Source: JAYEID01 sp964581885
Lineage (GTDB): Bacteria; Patescibacteriota; WWE3; JAUXAW01; JAYEID01
Length of the DNA stretch: 27,924 nt
NCBI GenBank assembly: GCA_964581885.1
Contig: CAZOPS010000006.1
Coordinates: 1-27,924, forward strand
Direction of reading: 5' to 3'
Under the pieces are notes generated by a model that saw only the letters and a program-made list of their open reading frames with translations, was not told the origin of the DNA and did not search any database. Position numbers and translations under genes: made by a program. Shown here piece after piece: positions 13,567 to 19,280 of the stretch (the stretch's first letter is position 1; the number at the start of each line of letters is the position of its first letter).

Positions 13567-13926
13567 ATGAAGCAGTATAAACTCAGCCGCAAAAAAGCGC
13601 ACCGCGAATCATTACTTTCCAATCTTGCTCGGGAATTAGTCGAGCACGGGAGAGTGAAAACAACTTTAGCTAAAGCAAAGGCGTTGCGGCCTAAGATTGA
13701 GCGAATGGTAACTAAAGCAAAGCGTGGGAAGAACAGCGATTATCGCGAGTTGCTTAAATTTTTCCGTTCAAAAAAGTATGTTGATCAAATGATTAAAGAT
13801 ATTGCTCCTCGGTTTTCAGATCGAAAGGGGGGCTATACTAGGGTTTTAAAACTTGGGCCGCGGGCAAACGATAGGGCGGAAACAGCTTTGATTGAATTTG
13901 TGGAGGATACAAGTCAAAGCGAGTAG
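13567..13926 (+). CDS. rplQ: 50S ribosomal protein L17
   Basis: Large-subunit protein near the exit tunnel. From the ATG at 13567 the product is 119 residues: MKQYKLSRKKAHRESLLSNLARELVEHGRVKTTLAKAKALRPKIERMVTKAKRG matches the family N-terminal half, and GGYTRVLKLGPRANDRAETALIEFVE is the family C-terminal block. An in-frame TTG at 13549 would add six unconserved residues. Adjacent to rpoA as usual, but after a repeat-filled gap. Confidence 0.96.
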   Translation: MKQYKLSRKKAHRESLLSNLARELVEHGRVKTTLAKAKALRPKIERMVTKAKRGKNSDYRELLKFFRSKKYVDQMIKDIAPRFSDRKGGYTRVLKLGPRANDRAETALIEFVEDTSQSE

Positions 13927-13940
13927 AAGGTTAAACAGCA

Positions 13941-14372
13941 ATGAACGCTACGAAAACTTATACAACAAAGGAGTCTGATATTGAACGCGCGTGGCATCTT
14001 TTTGATGTTAAGGGGAAAGTTATAGGTAGAGTGTCCTCGCGAATAGCGCCCTTGCTTATGGGTAAGCATAAGCCAAAGTACGCGCCTTATCTTGATATGG
14101 GCGATTTTGTGGTAGTTATCAATGCTAAGGATTTGGAAATTAAAGGGAAGAAAGAGAAGAAAAAAGTTTATTACCGTCATTCCCAGTATCCTGGCCATTT
14201 GAAGCGGGAGACACTTGGAGAGCTTATGGAACGGGATCCAACAGAGGTTATTCGGCGGGCAGTTAAAAGAATGCTCCCTGCTAACAAACTAAGGGACAGC
14301 CGAATGAGCCGGTTAAAAGTTTATGCGGGTGAAGAACATCCTCACCAAGCTCAGCTTGGAAATAATAAATGA
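13941..14372 (+). CDS. rplM: 50S ribosomal protein L13
   Basis: Early-assembly large-subunit protein. The 143-residue product has WHLFDVKGKVIGRVSSRIAPLLMGKHKPKYAPYLDMGDFVVVINAKDLEIKGKK (about residues 18-71), YYRHSQYPGHLK and a C-terminal RMLPANKLRDSRMSRLKVYAGEEHPHQAQ, all L13 signatures. It follows rplQ by 14 bp and pairs with rpsI, the usual partner. Confidence 0.97.
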   Translation: MNATKTYTTKESDIERAWHLFDVKGKVIGRVSSRIAPLLMGKHKPKYAPYLDMGDFVVVINAKDLEIKGKKEKKKVYYRHSQYPGHLKRETLGELMERDPTEVIRRAVKRMLPANKLRDSRMSRLKVYAGEEHPHQAQLGNNK

Positions 14373-14418
14373 TAAATGTTTGGAGCTTGAAGTTTTGAAT
14401 TTGGTGCTTAACTAAACT

Positions 14419-14826
14419 ATGTCTAACAACAATGAAAATAAACAATTTTATAGAGGCGTAGGTAGAAGAAAGACTTCTACTGCTGTGGTTCGTCTTTTTG
14501 ACGAAAGAGGAGAAATTTCGGTCAACGGTATGCCTATTTCAGAATATTTTCCTGGTGAGACAGCAAGAAAGAAATATATGAGGTCCTTTGAAGCATGCGG
14601 AATGACTAACAAGTTTAGCGGTGACATAAAGGTAAGCGGTGGTGGTACTACAGGACAGCTAGAAGCAGTAATTTTGGGCACTGCCCGAGCGCTTCTTACA
14701 TACGACGAAGACCTTAAGGATGCACTTAAAAAATACGACCTACTCACGCGGGATCCCCGAATGAAAGAGAGGAAAAAGGTTTACCATCGAGGCGCGCGAC
14801 GTAAGCCCCAATTCTCCAAGCGCTAA
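14419..14826 (+). CDS. rpsI: 30S ribosomal protein S9
   Basis: Head protein whose C-terminal tail reaches the P-site tRNA. The 135-residue product has YRGVGRRKTSTAVVRLF (about residues 11-27), ISVNGMPISEYFP, VSGGGTTGQLEAVILGTARALL and the conserved tail RDPRMKERKKVYHRGARRKPQFSKR. It is the last gene of the ribosomal cluster; base composition and start signals change after it. Confidence 0.97.
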   Translation: MSNNNENKQFYRGVGRRKTSTAVVRLFDERGEISVNGMPISEYFPGETARKKYMRSFEACGMTNKFSGDIKVSGGGTTGQLEAVILGTARALLTYDEDLKDALKKYDLLTRDPRMKERKKVYHRGARRKPQFSKR

Positions 14827-14874
14827 AAGAAGACCAGTTTATATCTATTATAGAATTAAGTTTCCCCCGTCAAC

Positions 14875-14903
14875 TTGACCTTAAGACACTTTTGTGTTAT
14901 AAG
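14875..14903 (+). promoter_or_regulatory. sigma70-type promoter at the left edge of the island
   Basis: TTGACC (14875-14880), a 17-bp spacer and TATAAG (14898-14903). The predicted start is near 14910. It is the first strong promoter after rpsI and faces the accessory genes. Confidence 0.65.
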
Positions 14904-14956
14904 TTATATGGAACTTGCCCCAGACAACCTACTTATTGCAGTTTGTTTTAACAAGT

Positions 14957-14990
14957 CAGGTCCCACTCAGCGACCTGCATGATTTTTTTT
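14957..14990 (+). terminator. possible intrinsic terminator or attenuator
   Basis: CAGGTC (14957-14962) pairs with GACCTG (14972-14977) around a 9-nt loop; after 5 nt a run of eight T follows (14983-14990). With the promoter at 14875 this would give an RNA of about 80 nt, or an attenuated leader for the gene at 15093. The 5-nt offset before the T run lowers confidence. Confidence 0.5.
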
Positions 14991-15023
14991 AGTTAAGAAT
15001 GAGAGCATGATGGTCTCTTGGTA

Positions 15024-15043
15024 ACCCCCTTGTTGGAGGGGGT
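15024..15043 (+). other. GC-rich hairpin in the leader of the 15093 gene
   Basis: ACCCCCT (15024-15030) and AGGGGGT (15037-15043) form a perfect 7-bp stem with loop TGTTGG. There is no T run after it, so a leader structure rather than a terminator is likely. It lies about 50 nt before the start codon. Confidence 0.6.
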
Positions 15044-15092
15044 AAGCGCACTTTAATCTAGGATCTAAAATAGATAGAGAGGGAGGTTGGAA

Positions 15093-15650
15093 ATGGCGGA
15101 AAAAAAGAAGTTGGCCTGGAATAAGCTTGTTTTAATCCTTGGCCTCGGGGCATTAGCTCTGGTGATGGTTGTGGGCAGTTCCATGGCTCGGGGTTACCAC
15201 AACTCCGTGGCCGCTGAACGGCTCCGGGCAGAGGGTGAACGGCTTGAGGCAGAAGCCGAAAAATGGCGCGGGCGCGCCGATTCGTATAAAGCCGAGGCTG
15301 AGTTTTGGCAGGGTCGCGCGTCTGCTTACCAAACCGAAGCGGAGAAGTGGAGGGGTGTTGCTGTCTCCCTAGCGGCGCTGACCGAGCCTTTGGCAGCCGC
15401 AGTGGCGGTTATTCTTGCTATAGCTGTTTTGATCCTTGCTGTAGGGGGAGCAGTTGGTCTCTCCCGCATTGGTTGGGGGTTTGGACGGGGGAGCGAAGCG
15501 CAAATGCACGCTCGGGCACAAATGATTCGGCCTGAGCCCGCCTCCCGTGAGAAAGATACCGTTCCCTCGGAGTACCAGGCGCCTCCGGATTCTGCTGTGC
15601 GCAGCAGGCTGGAAGACTTGGGTTACGGAGTGGGGGGTAGTGATGGCTAG
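15093..15650 (+). CDS. two-segment membrane protein with 14-residue coiled-coil repeats
   Basis: Function not recognised. The 185-residue product has a hydrophobic segment at about residues 12-31, then a charged helical region with three 14-residue repeats (AEAEKWRGRADSYK, AEAEFWQGRASAYQ, TEAEKWRGVAVSLA) placing tryptophans at 58, 72 and 86. A second hydrophobic segment covers about 95-123, followed by a Pro/Arg-containing soluble tail. The coiled coil between two membrane segments suggests a hairpin-shaped envelope protein. The ATG at 15093 has GGGAGG 6 nt upstream; the TTG at 15087 is rejected. The stop overlaps the next start by 8 bp, so it is translationally coupled to a lytic transglycosylase. 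GC-richer than the ribosomal genes. Confidence 0.8.
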   Translation: MAEKKKLAWNKLVLILGLGALALVMVVGSSMARGYHNSVAAERLRAEGERLEAEAEKWRGRADSYKAEAEFWQGRASAYQTEAEKWRGVAVSLAALTEPLAAAVAVILAIAVLILAVGGAVGLSRIGWGFGRGSEAQMHARAQMIRPEPASREKDTVPSEYQAPPDSAVRSRLEDLGYGVGGSDG

Positions 15651-16479
15651 TAGAAGGTGCGGATTGGTCCTTGCTCTTTACTGTGTAGGTGCTCTGGCAA
15701 TAGCTGGATTTGCACTTACACATGCTCAGGCGGTTGTTGCCAGTGCCGCTACCGATCCTCCGGTTAGTACCAAAGAAGCCTCTCTCCCGACAGAAACGGA
15801 GGCAGAGGCCTCAGAAGTATCGGCGCCGGAAGACCAGCCTTCTGCAGAGGGGGCTGTAGAGACAGAAGCGGCGCTAGAAACGGAACCGGCAGAACCGGAA
15901 GAAGAGGTTTCAGAGGGCTTACCTTTGGAAGGGCAAAATGAGGCAAATTCGGAACAAGACGATCCGGATCTGCATGTAGAAGGTCTGTCCTCCCGGTGGC
16001 CTCCGGAGATCCTTGCCTTGGGGGAGATAATCGTTGAGGCCGCAACGAATTTCGGGCACGACCCGGACTTGTTTGCGGCACTGGTGAAGACTGAGAGTTG
16101 GTTTTCACCGGAGCGTTGCCCGCAGGGGAGACCCGATTTGTGGGGTGAACCCGGGACCAAACGCTATAGCGAGTGCCAGACGGCGTGGAAATTGTGTCCG
16201 GAAGGGCCATCCAGCTCTTCGTGTAAATCAGTAGCCGGGGCAATAGGTCCTGCGCAGGTCATGCCGTATCATTTTTCCCCTTGGGAAAACGGGCGTGACC
16301 TTGAAACAAATATTCATCGCGGAGCGGAAATTCTCCGCGATTATACGGATAGGAAAGGTGGCAATATCCGAACGGGCCTTGCTGCCTACTACTGTGGTCC
16401 CAACAAGGCCACTTATCCTGCGCACTGCTGGTCGTATGTGGAGAAAGTCATGGATTACTTTGAATCGCTACAGCAGTGA
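15643..16479 (+). CDS. secreted lytic transglycosylase (SLT-like domain)
   Basis: Likely cleaves peptidoglycan glycan strands outside the membrane. From the ATG at 15643 the product is 278 residues: a signal peptide (about 1-35, basic ASRR then a hydrophobic core and an Ala-rich end), an acidic Glu/Ala/Pro linker (about 36-115) and an SLT-type domain (about 120-275). The domain shows ALVKTES with the putative catalytic Glu151, GAIGPAQVMP (about 199-208) and AAYYCGP (about 247-253), the usual ES, GxxGxxQ and AYxxG motifs. Six cysteines in the domain could form disulfides. It overlaps the upstream membrane gene by 8 bp and ends before a strong terminator. Phage, secretion or division roles are all possible. 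Confidence 0.85.
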   Translation: MASRRCGLVLALYCVGALAIAGFALTHAQAVVASAATDPPVSTKEASLPTETEAEASEVSAPEDQPSAEGAVETEAALETEPAEPEEEVSEGLPLEGQNEANSEQDDPDLHVEGLSSRWPPEILALGEIIVEAATNFGHDPDLFAALVKTESWFSPERCPQGRPDLWGEPGTKRYSECQTAWKLCPEGPSSSSCKSVAGAIGPAQVMPYHFSPWENGRDLETNIHRGAEILRDYTDRKGGNIRTGLAAYYCGPNKATYPAHCWSYVEKVMDYFESLQQ

Positions 16480-16500
16480 CGAGTTTTTGTAGTACTTTTG

Positions 16501-16547
16501 GGAGACGAGTGTTTGGTTGGTTCGTAAACCAATACTCGTCTCCTTTT
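16501..16547 (+). terminator. strong intrinsic terminator
   Basis: GGAGACGAGT (16501-16510) pairs with ACTCGTCTCC (about 16534-16543), with an inner TGGTT/AACCA stem, followed by TTTT. It closes the 15093-15643 unit. Confidence 0.85.
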
Positions 16548-16719
16548 CTGATTGGTTTAGGGGTAATTCTATTACAAACCTTGTTGTTTTAGTGTACACT
16601 TAACTTACGAATATATTATTTTCCATTTACATTTTTACTTGTTGGGGTTTTAACAAGTAAAGGTATAAGTGAAGGATATGTATAAGAAGTGAGGGGAGGT
16701 TACTACTAGGAGGTGAGAG
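16548..16719. other. A/T-rich leader region before the small ORFs
   Basis: No gene seen. It contains ACTTGTT-ggggttt-TAACAAGT (about 16648-16668), a hairpin, and A/T-rich sequence with gaatatattatt at about 16608-16620 that could serve as a -10 region. Two purine-rich SD-like blocks follow: gaggggagg (16691-16699) and AGGAGG (16708-16713). Confidence 0.4.
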
Positions 16720-16800
16720 ATGCACAATTACAATGTACCGTCCAAAGTAGCAAACGTTGCGGTTCCCGCTGCGCTTTTTGCAGAAGCTGTTCCCTGGTGA
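16720..16800 (+). CDS. 26-residue peptide with strong SD, overlapping a second frame
   Basis: ATG at 16720 follows AGGAGG (16708-16713) by 6 nt, a near-ideal ribosome binding site. The peptide is MHNYNVPSKVANVAVPAA then LFAEAVPW. It ends with TGA at 16798, overlapping in another frame a reading frame that encodes a hydrophobic segment up to 16894. It may be a leader peptide, or the 5' part of a longer protein made by a +1 shift near the TGA, or a decayed gene. Function unknown. Confidence 0.45.
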   Translation: MHNYNVPSKVANVAVPAALFAEAVPW

Positions 16801-16894
16801 AACCCGGTGGGCAGTAGCTTTGCAGATAGGGATTTTTATTTTTGGTGTGGTCTACTTTGTGGGCCATATCGTGGCTTGGAAGCTCGTTCCGTAA
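16757..16894 (+). CDS. small single-pass membrane protein, start unclear
   Basis: The frame ends with a hydrophobic segment ALQIGIFIFGVVYFVGHIVAWKLVP, preceded by basic residues (LRFPLRFLQKLFPGETRW). Upstream in the same frame ATG 16733 is followed by four codons (YRPK) and a TAG at 16748, so a plain start there is blocked. TTG 16757 is the first possible start downstream of the TAG and has no SD. Translation could depend on coupling to, or a +1 shift from, the 16720 peptide. Not recognised; holin-like size but no proof. Confidence 0.35.
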   Translation: MRFPLRFLQKLFPGETRWAVALQIGIFIFGVVYFVGHIVAWKLVP

Positions 16895-16915
16895 TACAGC
16901 AACAAAGGAGATACA

Positions 16916-17428
16916 ATGGACAACTGGTTGGAGGTTCGTTGCACTAACGATGTTCCGGTTGAATTTGAGTGTGCGGGAGAGAGGCCTTTAGATTTGTGGA
17001 AGAAGTTTTTGTCTTCCCTAGATCGCATGCGGTTGCCTCAAGCTCAAGGAAGTTCGGCAGAGATTCGAGAGCCGCAGGAGCTGGTTTGTAAGATCCTGTG
17101 GAGGGCTTACTGTGTCTGCGGAACTTCGGATCCGTGGGAGATGTACGAAGCAATTGACCTTGTTCTTGAAGGGTTACGGGCGGATGACGTTTTGGATTTC
17201 CAGCAGACAATCAGGTTGTACGAACCAAGTGAGCTGCCCGAGCCTTTGTCGTTTTGGGTTCGTGTAGAATCATTGTACGATCCGGAGCCGATAGGGTTGT
17301 TGGAGGGGGGTGTAGGCTATCCCCCGGTGTTGATGGACCCCGCGCAAAGGGCTGAGGTAGCCAGTTGTTATGCGGGATGTGAGGCGGAAGAATTGCCCTC
17401 GGCGCAGCCGGGAGGGTTTTGGGAATGA
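16916..17428 (+). CDS. uncharacterised acidic protein, 170 aa
   Basis: I do not recognise this protein. It is acidic and soluble-looking, with no signal peptide or membrane segment, and has scattered cysteines and many tryptophans (for example WKKFL near residue 29, ILWRAYCVCGTSDPWEMYEAIDLVLEGL near 60-88). The central stretch is probably helical; the end (from about 130) is Pro/Gly-rich. The start ATG has AAAGGAG a few nt upstream. Its TGA overlaps the ATG of the next gene (ATGA), so the two are coupled. GC-rich like the rest of the island. Confidence 0.8.
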   Translation: MDNWLEVRCTNDVPVEFECAGERPLDLWKKFLSSLDRMRLPQAQGSSAEIREPQELVCKILWRAYCVCGTSDPWEMYEAIDLVLEGLRADDVLDFQQTIRLYEPSELPEPLSFWVRVESLYDPEPIGLLEGGVGYPPVLMDPAQRAEVASCYAGCEAEELPSAQPGGFWE

Positions 17429-17664
17429 CTGATATTTCCAATCTTTCTTACGGAGCACTGAGGTTGTTGGTAGAGCTCCTCCAGAACGGTAGTCGGAAGG
17501 AATTTCAACTTAACCTTCCGGAGACTGCGCTAGAGTTGGTTCGGGGCGGGTTTGTTCAGGCGAACGGTAGTTCGATTGTTATCGTGCCGGACGAGAAGGA
17601 GAGGCTTTGTTCGCCTTCGAACTGGTGCGCGCTGAATGAGATTCTATTGCGTAAGGAGCCGTAA
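17425..17664 (+). CDS. uncharacterised 79-aa protein coupled to the 16916 gene
   Basis: The ATG at 17425 sits in an ATGA overlap with the preceding stop. The 79-residue product reads MTDISNLSYGALRLLVELLQ, then ELVRGGFVQANGSSIVIVPDEKERL. The helix-then-strand pattern with GGFV resembles a winged-helix fold in outline, but no specific family is recognised. DNA binding is therefore only a possibility. It precedes the structured element at 17672-17913. Confidence 0.7.
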   Translation: MTDISNLSYGALRLLVELLQNGSRKEFQLNLPETALELVRGGFVQANGSSIVIVPDEKERLCSPSNWCALNEILLRKEP

Positions 17665-17694
17665 TTTGTACCTCCTTGCCTCCGGAGGAGAAAA

Positions 17695-17856
17695 ATGAAA
17701 ATAATGTGCTCGTTAGATCGAGGGAAAAGCGTTCAACGCTTTGGAGGCTCCCTCGAACTATTTCATTTTTGGGTGTTGGCTCTCACGAACGCAAGGGAGG
17801 TGTATCGTATGACGTGCGCCGAGAGCTTCTGCTCAAGGACGAGTTGTGAAACCTAG
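17695..17856 (+). CDS. possible 53-aa ORF inside the structured element
   Basis: ATG 17695 follows GGAGGAG (17684-17690) closely and opens a 53-codon frame, MKIMCSLDRGKSVQRFGG and so on, ending CSRTSCET with four cysteines. Against coding: the start codon lies within a perfect 10-bp helix, most of the frame is inverted repeats, and its stop lies inside the terminator stem. It may be a regulated small protein or chance. No family recognised. Confidence 0.3.
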   Translation: MKIMCSLDRGKSVQRFGGSLELFHFWVLALTNAREVYRMTCAESFCSRTSCET

Positions 17857-17913
17857 GTGTTTATGATCTTTATAAATACCAGCTAGTTAGGTTTCCGCTC
17901 GTCCTTTCTTTTT
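17835..17913 (+). terminator. long compound intrinsic terminator
   Basis: AAGGACGAG (17835-17843) with CTCGTCCTT (17898-17906), GAAACCTA (17848-17855) with TAGGTTTC (17888-17895), and GGTGTTTA (17856-17863) with TAAATACC (17873-17880) stack into about 25 bp, followed by TTTCTTTTT. Confidence 0.85.
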
Positions 17914-17966
17914 GCACTTATCTATTTTTGGTGTGGGTTAAGGCACTTTTACGTAATATTTATTTC

Positions 17967-17996
17967 TTGTTCTTTGCGCTTTCTCGATGTTATGCT
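17967..17996 (+). promoter_or_regulatory. possible promoter for the zinc-ribbon gene
   Basis: TTGTTC (17967-17972), 18-bp spacer, TATGCT (17991-17996). It is placed after the terminator and about 95 bp before the GTG start at 18093. The match is moderate. Confidence 0.4.
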
Positions 17997-18092
17997 AAAA
18001 ATGACTAAAGCAGGTTTTCGAGAAATTCGGGGGGTTGCGTACTGCAAAAGAGAGGTATTTGGAGTGGGAGTATATAGTGAAAGGAGAAGGGC

Positions 18093-18287
18093 GTGCTTAA
18101 CACGGGATCTATATTAGTAGCACTGGGTTTGATGGAAGGGCCTGAAAAGTCAAAGCACAAGGCGTTGTGTGTTCGCTGCCGAGGTGTAGAGGCTGCGGAA
18201 AACAGCAAGTATTGTTCACATTGTATTAAGGCTATAGAGCACAACAAGAGACGCTTGCGAGAAGACCCCGCTACCAGCGAAAAATGA
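18093..18287 (+). CDS. small zinc-ribbon-like protein, 64 aa
   Basis: Starts at GTG 18093 with AAGGAG (18081-18086) 6 nt upstream. The 64-residue product has two CxxC pairs, CVRC (about residues 28-31) and CSHC (about 43-46), spaced as a zinc ribbon, and a basic C-terminal helix (KAIEHNKRRLRED). Such proteins often bind nucleic acid or protein, but no family is recognised. The TGA overlaps the ATG of the next frame (ATGA). An internal ATG at codon 14 is a less likely start because it lacks an SD. Confidence 0.65.
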   Translation: MLNTGSILVALGLMEGPEKSKHKALCVRCRGVEAAENSKYCSHCIKAIEHNKRRLREDPATSEK

Positions 18288-18547
18288 TCGTGAAATGCGA
18301 TACCCTCTTTTGGGAGCTGCCTAGTCCGGGGGATTGGATATTGGGGAAACGGGTATCTATAATCTTTTCGAAGGATGAGTTCGTGAAGTTTAAGGTGGTT
18401 GTTTGTAAACACTTGCCGCTAGACTTCAGGTCTTACCCTTTCTTTTTTATTTGCGGAGGAGTCTTGGAACCTAAGTGTTTGGTCGTTACAAACACTTGCC
18501 GCAGGATTTCAGGCTCCTTCTTTCTCTTTTGTGTAGTATACCAATAA
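18284..18547 (+). CDS. doubtful 87-aa ORF running into repeats
   Basis: The ATG overlaps the preceding stop (ATGA), which favours translation of its first part (MIVKCDTLFWELPSPGDWILGKRVSIIFSKD). From about codon 41 the frame runs through two direct-repeat copies with hairpins, giving low-credibility sequence (PFFFICGG, SGSFFLFCVVYQ), and its stop lies in an inverted repeat. It may be a truncated gene continued by chance. Confidence 0.35.
   Translation: MIVKCDTLFWELPSPGDWILGKRVSIIFSKDEFVKFKVVVCKHLPLDFRSYPFFFICGGVLEPKCLVVTNTCRRISGSFFLFCVVYQ
18405..18513. repeat. direct repeat pair with hairpins
   Basis: AAACACTTGCCGC occurs exactly at 18407-18419 and 18490-18502, 83 bp apart, each followed by a small hairpin around ttcag (AGAC/GTCT; AGGA/TCCT) and a pyrimidine-rich tract. 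The second copy is preceded by AAGTGTTTG (18475-18483), which pairs with CAAACACTT. The two look like a duplicated terminator-like or regulatory module. Confidence 0.6.
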
Positions 18548-18566
18548 ACTAAATTATTGGTATACT
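18535..18566. promoter_or_regulatory. perfect 13-bp inverted repeat
   Basis: AGTATACCAATAA (18535-18547) and TTATTGGTATACT (18554-18566) are perfect inverted arms around ACTAAA. There is no T run on either side, so an operator or recombination site is as likely as a terminator. Confidence 0.55.
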
Positions 18567-18616
18567 GTGAAGAGCACGTATTGCTCATACGCTAGTGTAT
18601 CAAGTGTTTGCAATTA

Positions 18617-18645
18617 TTGCGGATTTCGTTGTTTTCTTGTAAAAT
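18617..18645 (+). promoter_or_regulatory. promoter for tRNA-Pro
   Basis: TTGCGG (18617-18622), 17-bp spacer, TAAAAT (18640-18645), about 55 bp before the mature tRNA 5' end. Confidence 0.55.
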
Positions 18646-18700
18646 ATAGTTACTTTCTGGCCCTGCTGATGACTGAAAACTGAATAATGTTTGCTGATTT

Positions 18701-18776
18701 CGGGGTGTAGTGTAGAGGCCAACACGCTGTCATGGGGTGGCAGAGATCCCGGGTTCAAGTCCCGGCACCCCGACCA
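18701..18776 (+). tRNA. tRNA-Pro (anticodon GGG)
   Basis: A complete cloverleaf: acceptor CGGGGTG/CACCCCG, D stem GTGT/ACAC with loop AGAGGCCA, anticodon stem CTGTC/GGCAG with loop ATGGGGT (anticodon GGG, G37, A32-U38 pair typical of this isoacceptor), variable loop AGATC, T stem CCGGG/CCCGG with loop TTCAAGT, discriminator A and an encoded CCA. The C1-G72 pair and A73 fit proline identity. It reads codon CCC, and CCU by wobble. Confidence 0.96.
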
Positions 18777-18785
18777 TCGCGTGAT

Positions 18786-18823
18786 AAATTTGCGGAGCAA
18801 ATTTAAACGCGATTTATCGCGTT
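18786..18823. repeat. two hairpins after tRNA-Pro
   Basis: AAATTTGC-gga-GCAAATTT (18786-18804) and ACGCGA-ttta-TCGCGT (about 18807-18822) stand back to back just after the tRNA. They may mark the 3' end of the precursor, but T runs are lacking. Confidence 0.55.
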
Positions 18824-18884
18824 AATCTTTGTAGATTTCACGTGATGAGCCGCGTTTATTCTTATATCACGCGGCCACGTATAT

Positions 18885-19139
18885 ATGTTTTACGTTTATG
18901 TACTCGAGAGCTTAAAGGATTGTTCTCTTTATATAGGTTCAACAGAAGACTTAAAACGGAGAATCAAAGAACACAATTCAGGGGAATCACGCTTTACTAA
19001 TCAACACCGTACTTACAAGATTATTTGTTATATAGCATTGCCTTTAAGGTCTGATGCTGAGCGTTTCGAAAAATACCTCAAATCCGGTTACGGTAGACGG
19101 ACTTTAAAGAAAAGGCTTCAGGATTATTTTGGAGACTAA
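18885..19139 (+). CDS. GIY-YIG domain endonuclease-like protein (UPF0213/YhbQ type)
   Basis: Small single-domain GIY-YIG protein of 84 residues. FYVYVLESLKDCSLYIGSTEDLKRRIKEHNSGE shows the paired strands (here YVYVL and LYIGS), the conserved R (in LKRRI) and the H/N region. TNQHRTYKIICYIAL and ERFEKYLKSGYGRRTLKKRL complete the fold, including the glutamate. Such stand-alone proteins are common in Patescibacteria; DNA cleavage or repair is assumed, with no proven role. The ATG lacks an SD, like the housekeeping genes and unlike the island genes around it. It lies about 110 bp after tRNA-Pro. Confidence 0.88.
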   Translation: MFYVYVLESLKDCSLYIGSTEDLKRRIKEHNSGESRFTNQHRTYKIICYIALPLRSDAERFEKYLKSGYGRRTLKKRLQDYFGD

Positions 19140-19203
19140 TTTCCACCAATTCTTCTGTTTCGTTTTTTCTGAGTTACAGTAACATTTGATACCTGATAAT
19201 AAT

Positions 19204-19232
19204 TTGACTAGGGGTTGTTTTTTTGTTACTTT
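19204..19232 (+). promoter_or_regulatory. promoter for the 19281 gene
   Basis: TTGACT (19204-19209), 17-bp spacer, TACTTT (19227-19232). The predicted start leaves a leader of about 40 nt with AAGGAGG (about 19267-19273) before the ATG. Confidence 0.55.
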
Positions 19233-19280
19233 TAAGGTGGTTTTGGAAATGATTATAGCGTGAGTTAAGGAGGTTGTGAG

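Larger units (their letters stand above)
17672..17913 (+). ncRNA. highly structured RNA element ending in a terminator (unidentified)
   Basis: Successive helices: CCTCCGGAGG palindrome (17678-17687); AAAAATGAAA (17691-17700) with TTTCATTTTT (17761-17770), enclosing TCGAGGGA (17718-17725) with TCCCTCGA (17749-17756) and AAAGCG-ttcaa-CGCTTT (17726-17742); GCTCTC (17779-17784) with GAGAGC (17821-17826); then the terminator hairpin. Nearly the whole segment is paired. It could be a noncoding RNA or a structured mRNA for the 53-codon ORF at 17695. No known family recognised. Confidence 0.5.

Noticed and set aside
18600..18800. Minus-strand frame containing GCRDLNPG
   Set aside because: It is the antisense translation of tRNA-Pro, a well-known false protein; no SD or codon support.
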